NCBI RefSeq assembly: GCF_003013405.1
Contig: NZ_PXZL01000013.1
Span: 285,341 to 349,340, forward strand
Source: Brevibacillus formosus
GTDB lineage: Bacteria > Bacillota > Bacilli > Brevibacillales > Brevibacillaceae
Direction: 5' to 3'
Length of the DNA stretch: 64,000 bases
The notes below the pieces were generated by a model. It ran no database searches, had not been told where the DNA came from, and saw only the letters and a list, made by a program, of their open reading frames with translations. Below are positions 7,459 to 15,671 of this stretch, in pieces. How positions within the stretch are numbered: the first letter of the stretch is position 1; each line of letters opens with the position of its first letter. The position numbers and the translations under genes were made by a program.

Positions 7459-8631
7459 ATGCTCCCTTCCTATTTTTGCGACATGCATATTCACATCGGT
7501 GGTACGTGGACAGGTAAACCTGTGAAAATAACGGCTTCTCGCCAAATGACTCTCACCAAAATTTTGGAGGAGGCCTCAGATAAAAAAGGGATGGATGTTA
7601 TCGGGATTATCGATGCACATTCGCCGGAGGTTCAGGATGAGCTGGTAGATCTGTTGGAAAAGGGATTAGCGACTGAACAGGAGGATGGGGGAATTTCCTA
7701 CAAAGATACGTTGCTAATCTTGGGGTGCGAAGTAGAAATCAAAGAGCCAGGGCGTGGTGCAGCCCATTTTCTCGTTTATTTGCCGAAGCTGCAAGAAATG
7801 AAGCAATTTACCGCATGGCTGTCTGAACGCTGCAAAAATGTGCAATTAAGCTCTCAGCGTATCTACACATCACTGAAGGAATTGCAAGCCTGTGTCCATC
7901 AGTTGAAGGGTCTTTTGATCCCGGCACATATTTTTACGCCGCATAAAGGGTTGTACGGGAGCTGTACGGATTCGATGGCCGAAGTGCTTGATCCTTCGCT
8001 CATCTATGCGGTTGAGCTGGGATTGAGTGCGAATACCATTATGGCGGACCGTATATCCGAGCTACATGACAAAACCTTTCTCACAAACTCAGATGCCCAT
8101 TCTCTGGCGAAGATAGGCCGGGAATATCAAGCGGTGTATATGCAAGAGCGCTCCTTTGAAGAGTGGGTAAAAGCCATTAAGCGCATCGGTGGAAGAGGGG
8201 TTCATGTAAATTACGGTCTACACCCTGAGCTTGGCAAGTATCATCAGACGGCATGCCAAGGTTGCCAGTCTTTGCTCGCGGCGGATGCTTCAGGAAAATG
8301 TCCGGAATGCGGCTTCCAACGAATTGTGCGAGGGGTTGCAGCGCGCATTGATCAGCTGGCGGATGTAGAGGCTGGCCAGCATCCGGTATTCCGTCCTCCT
8401 TATATCGAGCAAATCCCGTTGGAATTCATCCCGGGAATTGGTCCAAAATTGTTGGACAAGCTGTATCGGTCGTTTGGTACACAGATGAACGTATTGCATC
8501 GCGTGAACGAAGAAGAGCTCACCCATGTTGTCGGAGAGAAAATCGCTTCGCTCATCGTACAAGCACGCGAGGGAAAGCTCTCTGTCCAAAAGGGCGGCGC
8601 CGGTACTTACGGAAAGATCATCCCGATGTAG
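7459..8631 (+). CDS. Endonuclease Q-like PHP-domain protein
   Basis: 390 residues from ATG 7459; GTG 7447, overlapping nudF, is also possible and no strong ribosome binding site decides. An N-terminal PHP metallo-domain carries CDMHIHIGG (metal His pair), IDAHSPE, an ILGCEVEI strand and TNSDAHS. A four-Cys zinc finger follows at about residues 271-294 (C-x2-C then C-x2-C), and a helix-hairpin-helix segment (FIPGIGPKLLDKLY, about 320-333). This PHP - zinc finger - HhH order is that of endonuclease Q (TIGR00375), which nicks DNA 5' of deaminated bases such as uracil and hypoxanthine. EndoQ is known from archaea and some Bacilli. Pairing with nudF and spoIIM matches the B. subtilis yqxK neighbourhood. 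Activity here is inferred. Confidence 0.82.
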   Translation: MLPSYFCDMHIHIGGTWTGKPVKITASRQMTLTKILEEASDKKGMDVIGIIDAHSPEVQDELVDLLEKGLATEQEDGGISYKDTLLILGCEVEIKEPGRGAAHFLVYLPKLQEMKQFTAWLSERCKNVQLSSQRIYTSLKELQACVHQLKGLLIPAHIFTPHKGLYGSCTDSMAEVLDPSLIYAVELGLSANTIMADRISELHDKTFLTNSDAHSLAKIGREYQAVYMQERSFEEWVKAIKRIGGRGVHVNYGLHPELGKYHQTACQGCQSLLAADASGKCPECGFQRIVRGVAARIDQLADVEAGQHPVFRPPYIEQIPLEFIPGIGPKLLDKLYRSFGTQMNVLHRVNEEELTHVVGEKIASLIVQAREGKLSVQKGGAGTYGKIIPM

Positions 8632-8634
8632 GTT

Positions 8635-8664
8635 GTCATAGGGGAGAACTCGTCCGCATAAGCT
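8635..8664 (+). promoter_or_regulatory. Candidate SigE promoter for spoIIM
   Basis: GTCATAGG (8635-8642), a 14-base spacer and CATAAGCT (8657-8664) fit the SigE pattern RTMATATT / CATANNNT. It lies 34 bases before the spoIIM start, and spoIIM is a SigE-dependent mother-cell gene in B. subtilis. Confidence 0.6.
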
Positions 8665-8698
8665 GTACAGTAATCAGCCAAGCGGGAGGCGACGAAGC

Positions 8699-9325
8699 GT
8701 GCGTTCACGAGTCGGACAAACTATCCAATCCTATGCGAGAGAGCATCAGTCACTCTACTGGTTCACGATCGTCCTGTTTACGATGGGCATTATTTTCGGA
8801 GCCGTCCTCGTCAATTCACTGCCATTGTCACAGAAGCAGGAGCTGTACGGTTTTCTGCAATATTTTTTTAACAGTCTTGGCAGTGATGGAATCCCTGAGA
8901 CCAGTGCCCATTTTCAGCAGGCGTTTGGTCATTATGCCAAAACCATTGCGATCATGTGGGTGCTGGGATTGTCCATTATTGGGTTGCCGATGATTTTGTT
9001 GATGCTCTTCCTAAAAGGAGTCGTGGTCGGTTTCACCGTCGGTTTTTTGGTGAGTCAGCTCCAATGGCAAGGTGTAACATTTGCCATGGTGGGTGTTCTC
9101 CCGCAAAATTTATTAGTCGTCCCTGCCCTTTTTATTGTAGGCGTCAGCGGAATTTCGTTTTCTCTTCGACTCATACGAACGAGAGTGCTGAGCAAAAGAG
9201 ATGTTATCATGCCACACTTTATGGGCTATACCGTCCTTGTTCTTAGCATGCTGGCGGTATTGACGATTGCAGCCTTGTTTGAAACCTTCATTTCCCCTAG
9301 GCTGATGCAGCTTGTGCTTAATTAA
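8699..9325 (+). CDS. spoIIM: Stage II sporulation protein M
   Basis: 208 residues with five or so hydrophobic segments (about residues 21-38, 80-110, 115-135, 140-160, 175-200), as in the SpoIIM/DUF95 membrane family. With SpoIID and SpoIIP it forms the mother-cell complex that drives septal wall thinning and engulfment of the forespore. GTG 8699 follows GGGAGG at a good distance. The place between the EndoQ-like gene and fur is the same as in B. subtilis. The SigE-like site just upstream fits mother-cell expression. Confidence 0.92.
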   Translation: MRSRVGQTIQSYAREHQSLYWFTIVLFTMGIIFGAVLVNSLPLSQKQELYGFLQYFFNSLGSDGIPETSAHFQQAFGHYAKTIAIMWVLGLSIIGLPMILLMLFLKGVVVGFTVGFLVSQLQWQGVTFAMVGVLPQNLLVVPALFIVGVSGISFSLRLIRTRVLSKRDVIMPHFMGYTVLVLSMLAVLTIAALFETFISPRLMQLVLN

Positions 9326-9354
9326 GAATAATTCTCAGGTAAGAACTTATGCAT

Positions 9355-9384
9355 TTGACTTATTCGATGCCCCTCTACTATAAT
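9355..9384 (+). promoter_or_regulatory. SigA promoter for fur
   Basis: TTGACT (9355-9360), an 18-base spacer and a perfect TATAAT (9379-9384) lie 35 bases before the fur start. Just upstream, AGAATAATTCT (9325-9335) is a perfect 5-1-5 inverted repeat resembling the core of a Fur/PerR box. Confidence 0.8.
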
Positions 9385-9419
9385 AGGAACAGGTTTCATG
9401 CGAGCGGGGAGGGGCATTA

Positions 9420-9884
9420 ATGTTGGAAGAAAAATTAGAGAAAATTAAGCAGCAGTTGCATTCACAGAACTACAAGCTGACACCACAGCGTGAAGCCACT
9501 GTTCGCGTGTTGTTGGAGAATGAAGAAGATCACTTGAGTGCGGAAGATGTTTACTTGTTGGTGAAGGATAAAGCACCGGAAATCGGGCTTGCTACCGTAT
9601 ACAGGACATTAGAGCTGTTGAGCGAACTGAAGATCCTTCATAAAATGAATTTTGGCGATGGCGTAGCTCGTTACGATCTTCGTGATGATAATGCTGCCTA
9701 TCACCATCATCACCTCATTTGCCTCAATTGTGGTACGGTGGATGAAATTTTTGAAGATCTGCTTGTCACAGCAGAAGAAAAAGTCAAGAATGTTTACAAC
9801 TTTTATATTACCGACCACCGATTGACCTTCTACGGGATCTGCAATCGTTGTGTAGATAAAGTGAACGTGGAGGACTTCAAATAA
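9420..9884 (+). CDS. fur: Ferric uptake regulator Fur
   Basis: 154 residues, very close to B. subtilis Fur over the DNA-binding half (YKLTPQREATVRVL, then EIGLATVYRTLELL as recognition region). The C-terminal half has the metal-site cluster YHHHHLICLNCG (about 98-109), the second histidine region ITDHRLTFYGIC and two Cys-x2-Cys zinc pairs (C106-x2-C109 and near 143). It represses iron uptake genes when bound to Fe(II). The Fur, not PerR or Zur, call rests on overall resemblance and on its place between spoIIM and xerD. A near-consensus promoter and its own terminator flank it, so it is monocistronic. An imperfect Fur/PerR-like repeat lies before the -35. Confidence 0.93.
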   Translation: MLEEKLEKIKQQLHSQNYKLTPQREATVRVLLENEEDHLSAEDVYLLVKDKAPEIGLATVYRTLELLSELKILHKMNFGDGVARYDLRDDNAAYHHHHLICLNCGTVDEIFEDLLVTAEEKVKNVYNFYITDHRLTFYGICNRCVDKVNVEDFK

Positions 9885-9889
9885 AGTCG

Positions 9890-9920
9890 ACTTCTCTGGG
9901 AACGGAGAAGTTTTTCTTTT
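9890..9920 (+). terminator. Rho-independent terminator after fur
   Basis: ACTTCTC (9890-9896) pairs with GAGAAGT (9905-9911), followed by a T-rich tract. Confidence 0.85.
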
Positions 9921-10040
9921 TTCATCGGGAGCTTTTGTAATGGCAGACCTAATCCTGTGGAATCCTAAGCGAGGATCGATCCGAATGGAGCGAGGGACAA
10001 GTGCATATAAATGAAAGAAAGTCTGTAAGGAGGCTCACCG

Positions 10041-10280
10041 ATGAAGGTCTCTTATCGCCGCTTGATGGAGGGTCTTCGTTTCTTGCTTCTTTTCATTACC
10101 TGCACCTTGCTCTCCTACGGCATCATTACCTTGCTGGCGGACAAATTTCTCCCGGCAAACCCTTATCATGAACCACATGGGAATGCGGTGAAGGTAGTAA
10201 AAGTCATCAACACCTCTCAGGCGCAGGATTTTGACGGATATGTCGCACGTCTGCAGCTCTTTTATTTAACGGGAGAGTAA
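10041..10280 (+). CDS. DUF4227 (YqzK-like) membrane protein
   Basis: 79 residues from ATG 10041 behind GGAGG. One hydrophobic segment (about residues 13-34) follows a basic N terminus, then a short mainly extracytoplasmic tail of about 45 residues. Size, shape and location between fur and xerD match B. subtilis YqzK (DUF4227). The function is unknown; the constant placement before xerD may only reflect an old operon. It ends about 95 bases before the xerD start, with no clear terminator between. Confidence 0.8.
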   Translation: MKVSYRRLMEGLRFLLLFITCTLLSYGIITLLADKFLPANPYHEPHGNAVKVVKVINTSQAQDFDGYVARLQLFYLTGE

Positions 10281-10373
10281 TGCAAGTGTGAGTTTTTTAC
10301 CTGGAGAAGCAGGAGTTTCTTTTTCTTTGTGGAAAGCAATACAAGATACTTATCAGCTGAAGGGGACAGCTTC

Positions 10374-11261
10374 ATGGACAGTCTGATTGATCAGTTTATT
10401 CATTTCCTGACTGTGGAGAAAGGGTTATCGAGAAATACCCTGGAATCCTATCAACGGGATATGGTGGCCTTTACCTCGTACTTACAAGAGCAAGGTGTTG
10501 CTCGAATAGAGGATTCTACTCGGACGCACATCATTGGGTACTTGCTTGTTTTACGGGAAAAAGGACGTGCTACAGCAACACTTTCTCGCAATATGGCATC
10601 GATACGAGCGTTTTATCAGTTTCTCATTCGGGATAAATACATAGATAAGGATCCATCCATTCATCTGGAAACACCGAAGATTGAAAAACGCTTGCCGAAA
10701 GTGCTTTCTGTTGAGGAAGTGGAACGTCTTTTGGAAAGTCCTCCTGTCAATCATCCTGCCGGGCTGCGGGACAAGGCGATGCTTGAGCTTTTATATGCGA
10801 CAGGCATTCGCGTCTCGGAGTTAGTCAATCTGGATAGTGCTGATGTGAATCTGGATATGGGCTTCGTCAAATGCTTGGGAAAAGGATCAAAAGAGCGAAT
10901 CATTCCGTTAGGCTCGGTTGCCATTCAAATGGTTCGCCACTATTTGCAAGCAGGGCGCCCCAAGCTGGTAAAAGGAACTGGCGATACTGCATTATTTCTG
11001 AATCACTTGGGTAAACAAATTACACGGCAAGGTTTTTGGAAAATTATTAAACGCTATGCACAAAAATCGAACATCCGTGCTGAGATTACACCCCATACGC
11101 TTCGCCACTCTTTTGCCACTCACTTACTGGAAAATGGAGCCGATTTGCGCTCTGTTCAAGAGATGCTTGGGCATGCTGATATTTCAACCACCCAGATTTA
11201 CACACATGTGACCAGAACGCGGATTAAGGACATCTATGCCAAGACGCATCCGCGAGCATGA
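10374..11261 (+). CDS. xerD: Site-specific tyrosine recombinase XerD
   Basis: 295 residues from ATG 10374 behind AAGGGG; an in-frame GTG at 10329 lacks support. The N-terminal core-binding SAM-like domain (about 1-95, with [16 protein letters not shown]) precedes the catalytic domain. The catalytic residues are visible: Arg in ATGIRVSEL, Lys in GKGSKER, His and Arg in [10 protein letters not shown], His in LGHADIS and the nucleophile Tyr in TTQIYTH. With XerC it resolves chromosome dimers at dif. The order fur - yqzK - xerD - deoB is the B. subtilis order (ripX). XerC would be the alternative, but synteny favours XerD. Confidence 0.93.
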   Translation: MDSLIDQFIHFLTVEKGLSRNTLESYQRDMVAFTSYLQEQGVARIEDSTRTHIIGYLLVLREKGRATATLSRNMASIRAFYQFLIRDKYIDKDPSIHLETPKIEKRLPKVLSVEEVERLLESPPVNHPAGLRDKAMLELLYATGIRVSELVNLDSADVNLDMGFVKCLGKGSKERIIPLGSVAIQMVRHYLQAGRPKLVKGTGDTALFLNHLGKQITRQGFWKIIKRYAQKSNIRAEITPHTLRHSFATHLLENGADLRSVQEMLGHADISTTQIYTHVTRTRIKDIYAKTHPRA

Positions 11262-11279
11262 GTATGAAAAAACGATCGA

Positions 11280-11310
11280 CTCCGCCTGATTGTCGGGCGG
11301 AGAAAAATTT
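11280..11310 (+). terminator. Probable terminator after xerD
   Basis: CTCCGCC (11280-11286) pairs with GGCGGAG (11296-11302), with AAAAATTTT after it. The U tract is short and interrupted by A, so efficiency is uncertain. Confidence 0.6.
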
Positions 11311-11320
11311 TCTGAATCAG

Positions 11321-11334
11321 GTCAGACGTCTGAC
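11321..11334 (+). promoter_or_regulatory. Perfect 14-bp palindrome, operator candidate for deoB-pupG-pdp
   Basis: GTCAGACGTCTGAC is fully self-complementary and lies 47 bases before the deoB start, between the xerD terminator and the gene. Such a compact palindrome fits a dimeric repressor, for example of the GntR type. The regulator is not in the window. Confidence 0.5.
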
Positions 11335-11380
11335 GACTTGATTTTGGAATTCGAATGACTGGTAAACAGGAGGCGTTAAG

Positions 11381-12553
11381 ATGCAGTATTCACGAGTTTT
11401 TTTGATCGTCATGGACAGCGTAGGGATTGGCGAACAACCTGATGCGCCTAAGTTCAATGATGCAGGAGCGAACACCTTAGGTCATATCGCGGAACGAGTT
11501 GCAGGATTTTCATTGCCTAACTTACAAAAATTAGGTTTGGGAAATATAGCGCCACTCCAAAATGTCGCGCCAGTTGCAACCCCTATGGCCCATTATGGAA
11601 AAATGCAGGAAATCTCTATGGGAAAAGATACGACGACGGGTCATTGGGAAATCATGGGTCTGCATGTATCTACTCCGTTTAACACGTATCCAGACGGATT
11701 TCCTCAAGAATTGATCTCAGAATTTGAGCAACGTATCGGTCGCAAGGTGCTCGGGAACAAAGTCGCTTCGGGGACAGACATTCTCGACGAGCTTGGCGAA
11801 GAGCATATGAATACAGGGGCAGTGATTGTCTATACATCTGCGGACAGTGTATTCCAGGTGGCAGCCCACGAAGAGGTTGTTCCACTGGAAGAGCTGTACC
11901 ATATATGCGAGGTAGCTCGTGAGTTGACGCTTCGTGATGAATTCGCCGTTACTCGTGTCATTGCGCGTCCATTTGTTGGACAGCCGGGCAATTTTAGCCG
12001 TACGGCAAATCGTCACGATTATTCCGTGAAGCCATTTGCTCCGACAGTCATGAATCGTTTGCAAGATGCTGGCCTTGCTTCTATTGCCATTGGAAAAATC
12101 AGCGACATCTACGCAGAAGAGGGCGTTACCCAATCTATCCGCACCAAAGATAACATGGACGGAGTGGATCAGATTCTGGGCACGATGAAACAATCGTTTA
12201 CGGGCCTTTCCTTTGTCAATCTCGTAGACTTCGATGCGAAGTTCGGTCATCGCCGTGATCCAGAAGGGTATGGTCAGGCATTGATGGAGTTCGATGCTCG
12301 CATTCCTGAGCTTTTGGAAGCGCTACAAGAAAATGATTTGCTGGTCATCACAGCAGACCATGGAAACGATCCTGTACATCATGGCAGCGACCATACCAGA
12401 GAATACGTTCCGTTGCTTGTCTATCACAAGGGTATTCAAGCTGGACAGCATTTGGGCATCCGTGAAACATTTGCGGACTTGGGTGCGACCATTGCGGACA
12501 ATTTTGGAGTAACTGCTCCAGTGATTGGGAAGAGCTTCCTTAATCATTTATAA
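11381..12553 (+). CDS. deoB: Phosphopentomutase
   Basis: 390 residues from ATG 11381 behind AGGAGG. It interconverts (deoxy)ribose 1-phosphate and 5-phosphate, linking nucleoside breakdown to the pentose phosphate pathway. It has the alkaline-phosphatase-fold metal residues: the N-terminal MDSVGIG Asp, the [10 protein letters not shown] loop with the phosphorylated Thr, and the C-terminal TADHGNDPV then SDHTREY. Length matches the family (about 390). The name drm is used in B. subtilis. It is followed by pupG and pdp within about 60 and 25 bases, forming a nucleoside salvage operon. Confidence 0.95.
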   Translation: MQYSRVFLIVMDSVGIGEQPDAPKFNDAGANTLGHIAERVAGFSLPNLQKLGLGNIAPLQNVAPVATPMAHYGKMQEISMGKDTTTGHWEIMGLHVSTPFNTYPDGFPQELISEFEQRIGRKVLGNKVASGTDILDELGEEHMNTGAVIVYTSADSVFQVAAHEEVVPLEELYHICEVARELTLRDEFAVTRVIARPFVGQPGNFSRTANRHDYSVKPFAPTVMNRLQDAGLASIAIGKISDIYAEEGVTQSIRTKDNMDGVDQILGTMKQSFTGLSFVNLVDFDAKFGHRRDPEGYGQALMEFDARIPELLEALQENDLLVITADHGNDPVHHGSDHTREYVPLLVYHKGIQAGQHLGIRETFADLGATIADNFGVTAPVIGKSFLNHL

Positions 12554-12613
12554 AGGTTAAGCAAAAATAAACATTTATATAATAGAAGAAACACAAAAAA
12601 GGAGAGAGTTAAA

Positions 12614-13423
12614 TTGGCAAATTTCCATGACGCAGTAGCATATATCGAACCGAAATTGACAGAAAAACCAACCATTGGTCTCGTACTCGGATCAGGGCTG
12701 GGTGTCTTGGCAGATGAAATCGAAAATCCAGTGATCATTCCTTATCATGAAATCCCTGGCTTCACTGTGTCCACCGTTGTCGGCCACAAAGGACAACTCG
12801 TGATTGGTAAGCTGCAAGGCAAGCAAGTCGTTGCGATGCAAGGTCGTTTCCACTTTTATGAGGGACATGGACTGGATGCCGTTGTTTTCCCAATCCGTGT
12901 CATGAAGCTGCTCGGCGTAGAAACCATTATTGTGACCAATGCGGCTGGAGGAATTAACGAAGGCTACAATCCAGGCGACCTCATGCTGATTTCCGATCAC
13001 ATCAACATGACGTTCCGCAATCCTTTGATCGGTGCAAACGATGAACAATTGGGAGCACGTTTCCCGGATATGTCTGAGGCTTATTCCAAACAGCTCCGCA
13101 AGCTGGCTCATGAAGTTGCGTCCGAGCAAGGAATCCAGCTCCGTGAAGGTGTATATGCAGGTCTGCTAGGTCCTAGCTATGAAACTCCAGCAGAAATCCG
13201 TATGTTGCGTTTATTGGGTGGGGATGCTGTAGGGATGTCAACTGTACCAGAAGTAATCGTGGCACGACACATGGGTGTGAAGGTGCTTGGTATTTCTTGC
13301 ATTAGCAACATGGCAGCAGGTATCTTGGAACAACCTCTGTCCCATGATGAAGTAATGGAAACAACAGAAAAGGTAAAATCGCAATTCCTGGCTCTGGTCA
13401 ATGGCATCGTAGCCAAAATGTAA
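12614..13423 (+). CDS. pupG: Purine-nucleoside phosphorylase
   Basis: 269 residues from a TTG at 12614 behind AAAGGAGAG. It splits purine nucleosides with phosphate, releasing base and (deoxy)ribose 1-phosphate, which deoB then converts. The trimeric-type PNP motifs are present: GSGLG near residue 23, the phosphate and substrate region TNAAGGIN at about 115-122, and SYETPAEIRM with GMSTVPE in the C-terminal half. Length and motifs fit the class active on guanosine and inosine, not the shorter DeoD type. It sits between deoB and pdp as in other Bacilli. Confidence 0.94.
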   Translation: MANFHDAVAYIEPKLTEKPTIGLVLGSGLGVLADEIENPVIIPYHEIPGFTVSTVVGHKGQLVIGKLQGKQVVAMQGRFHFYEGHGLDAVVFPIRVMKLLGVETIIVTNAAGGINEGYNPGDLMLISDHINMTFRNPLIGANDEQLGARFPDMSEAYSKQLRKLAHEVASEQGIQLREGVYAGLLGPSYETPAEIRMLRLLGGDAVGMSTVPEVIVARHMGVKVLGISCISNMAAGILEQPLSHDEVMETTEKVKSQFLALVNGIVAKM

Positions 13424-13447
13424 GTAACGGATTCGGAGGGATTAGCA

Positions 13448-14755
13448 ATGCGTATGGTCGATATGATCGCCAAAAAACGTGATGGCGGAGAACTGACAAC
13501 AGAAGAGATTCAATTTCTGGTGACAGGCTATACAGATGGAAGTATTCCTGACTACCAAATGTCCGCTTGGGCAATGGCAGTCTTTTTCCGTGGCATGACT
13601 GCGAGAGAGACAGGAGATCTAACCTTGGCAATGGCAGGGTCAGGCGAACAGCTTGACCTGTCTTCCCTGCAAGGAATTAAGGTAGACAAGCACAGTACAG
13701 GCGGAGTAGGGGACAAGACTACTCTTGTTGTTGCGCCATTGGTAGCGGCAGCAGGTATTCCTGTGGCAAAAATGTCCGGGAGAGGTCTTGGATACTCTGG
13801 AGGCACCATTGACAAGCTGGAGTCCTTCGCAGGTTTTGAAGTAGAACGCACACGCGAGCAATTTTTGCAGCAGGTGCGTGATATTGGCGTGTCCGTAATC
13901 GGGCAGTCTGGCAACCTGACACCTGCCGATAAGAAGCTGTATGCTCTGCGTGACGTGACAGCTACTGTAGAGGCTGTGCCGTTGATTGCAAGCTCCATTA
14001 TGTCCAAGAAGATTGCCGCTGGAGCAGATGCCATCCTGCTTGACGTAAAAGTAGGCAAGGGCGCATTCATGAAAAGTATTGAAGAGGCAGAAACACTAGC
14101 AAATGCGATGGTTGCAATCGGCAGCCAAGTAGGGCGTAAAACGGTGGCAGTTATCAGCGATATGAACCAGCCGCTTGGTTTTGCTGTGGGCAATGCGCTG
14201 GAAGTGAAAGAAGCGGTGGAGACACTTGCAGGTAGAGGTCCTCGCGATTTGACCGAGCTGGTATTGGCTATTGGCGCCCGCATGCTTGTTATGGGTGGGC
14301 TTGTTACTGATGTGGAAGAAGGACGTAAGAAGCTCGAAGACCTGATGGCTTCCGGAAAAGCAGTGGATAAACTGGCGGAAATGGTAGAGGCTCAAGGCGG
14401 AAATAAGCAGGACGTCTATGATTTGTCTCGTCTGCCGCAAGCAAAGATCATTCATACCGTTACAGCCGAACAGGACGGCTTTGTAAGCGCGATTGATGCG
14501 GAAGCGATTGGCCATGCTTCTGTTGTCTTGGGTGCCGGCAGATTGACAAAAGAAATGCCGATTGACTTGGCAGTAGGTCTTGTTCTGCACAAAAAACGCG
14601 GGGATCAGGTGAAGGCTGGAGAGGTCTTGGTCACCATCCATGCCAACGAAGACCATCTTCTGCAAAATGCCTTGAAGGAAATGGAAGAAGCCTTCCAGAT
14701 TTCGACGGCAATCGACGGAGAACAGCCGTTGATTTACAAAATTATCGAAGCATAG
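13448..14755 (+). CDS. pdp: Pyrimidine-nucleoside phosphorylase
   Basis: 435 residues from ATG 13448 behind CGGAGGG. It phosphorolyses uridine and thymidine to base and (deoxy)ribose 1-phosphate. The phosphate-binding KHSTGGVGDKTTL (about 78-90) and the GRGLGYSGGTIDKLES motif (about 112-127) identify the thymidine/pyrimidine phosphorylase family. The small alpha domain (about 1-65) and the C-terminal alpha/beta domain (from about 330) are complete. It is the last gene of the operon and is followed by a strong terminator. Confidence 0.95.
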   Translation: MRMVDMIAKKRDGGELTTEEIQFLVTGYTDGSIPDYQMSAWAMAVFFRGMTARETGDLTLAMAGSGEQLDLSSLQGIKVDKHSTGGVGDKTTLVVAPLVAAAGIPVAKMSGRGLGYSGGTIDKLESFAGFEVERTREQFLQQVRDIGVSVIGQSGNLTPADKKLYALRDVTATVEAVPLIASSIMSKKIAAGADAILLDVKVGKGAFMKSIEEAETLANAMVAIGSQVGRKTVAVISDMNQPLGFAVGNALEVKEAVETLAGRGPRDLTELVLAIGARMLVMGGLVTDVEEGRKKLEDLMASGKAVDKLAEMVEAQGGNKQDVYDLSRLPQAKIIHTVTAEQDGFVSAIDAEAIGHASVVLGAGRLTKEMPIDLAVGLVLHKKRGDQVKAGEVLVTIHANEDHLLQNALKEMEEAFQISTAIDGEQPLIYKIIEA

Positions 14756-14785
14756 AATGTCCGGATATTAGTTGATCAATCAAAT

Positions 14786-14824
14786 AAAACAAGGCGTGCA
14801 CAGCACATGAGCACGCCTTGTTTT
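14786..14824 (+). terminator. Rho-independent terminator after pdp
   Basis: AAAACAAGGCGTGC (14786-14799) pairs with GCACGCCTTGTTTT (14811-14824), a perfect 14-bp stem, symmetric enough to work on both strands. Confidence 0.9.
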
Positions 14825-15086
14825 ATGAGTAAAAATACAGTTTCTCGAAAAAATATTGTTGATTAAATCTAGTTTTTCATATTCAATAGTAAGATGTAAG
14901 TCGTTTTTTTATTATATAAAATATATTTTACTGTTCGGATTGACTTTATAAAGTTTTATTATTCTACTTGTCAAATTTCGTTGACACCGCTATCATTTCA
15001 GATTACTTTTATTGTATTAGACTGTTTGTAAAAGATTATTGCGAAATTCGTAAAAAAATGATGGAGGTTCCCAGAAAATCGTATTT
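14825..15086 (+). promoter_or_regulatory. AT-rich regulatory region with palindromes before Lrp gene
   Basis: No gene is seen here. The stretch is markedly AT-rich and holds three palindromic elements: TAAAATATATTTTA (14917-14930), ACTTTATAAAGT (14943-14954) and the inverted repeat TGTCAA (14969-14974) with TTGACA (14981-14986). The last arm could also be a -35 box, with a poor TACTTT -10 at 15004-15009. AT-rich dyads next to an Lrp/AsnC gene suggest autoregulation. Confidence 0.45.
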
Positions 15087-15557
15087 ATGAAAAAGCTGGA
15101 CCATGTCGACAGACAGATTCTGCAAATCCTCCATGAAGATGGGCGCATCCCATATACAGAAATCGCCCATCAACTAGGCGTGAGCGAAGGAACAATTCGA
15201 TCGCGCATCACTCGTCTTTTGCAAGACGGAGTCTTTCAATTTGTAATACAACCCGATCCAGAGAAATTAGGATTACATGTGCAGGCTATCATCGGGTTAA
15301 CCACAAAGCTAGGTTTGCAGAAAGAAGTGGCAGAAAAATTAAGCAAATTCTCTGCAGTACGCTTTGTAGGCGCTTATAGCGGTAAGCACGACTTGATCAT
15401 CCAAGCGTGTTTCCATAGTAATGATGAGCTGATCACCTTTGTCAACGAACGACTCTCTCAAATTGAAGGAATTGCAGCTGCGGACGTTTCACTGGAACTG
15501 AAGCAGTACAAAGACACCTTCTCTTTCGTTCAAGACGACGAGGTGACCCTGCAATGA
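15087..15557 (+). CDS. Lrp/AsnC family transcriptional regulator
   Basis: 156 residues. The N-terminal winged helix-turn-helix (about residues 1-60: LDHVDRQILQILHEDGRIPYTEIA then GVSEGTIRSRI as recognition helix) and the C-terminal RAM ligand-binding/oligomerisation domain (about 65-145, with VRFVGAYSGKHDLI) are complete. Members bind amino acids and control amino-acid or peptide metabolism genes as octamers. ATG 15087 follows GGAGG. It lies directly upstream of oppA in the same direction with no strong terminator between, which suggests, but does not prove, that it controls the opp genes and itself. Confidence 0.88.
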   Translation: MKKLDHVDRQILQILHEDGRIPYTEIAHQLGVSEGTIRSRITRLLQDGVFQFVIQPDPEKLGLHVQAIIGLTTKLGLQKEVAEKLSKFSAVRFVGAYSGKHDLIIQACFHSNDELITFVNERLSQIEGIAAADVSLELKQYKDTFSFVQDDEVTLQ

Positions 15558-15671
15558 AAGGGGTTGATGCCTTCCAGCCGAAGTCAAGCAGCTTCGTGTA
15601 GTTTTCATTTTTTTTCGTCCTTTATTTTCAGAAAAAAGACAAAAAAGAAAAACGTACTGGGGGTTATTGCG

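Noticed and set aside
15564..15671. N-terminal extension of oppA
   Set aside because: It would place a Ser/Phe-rich leader before a complete signal peptide and lipobox; TTG 15672 with GGGGGT fits better.
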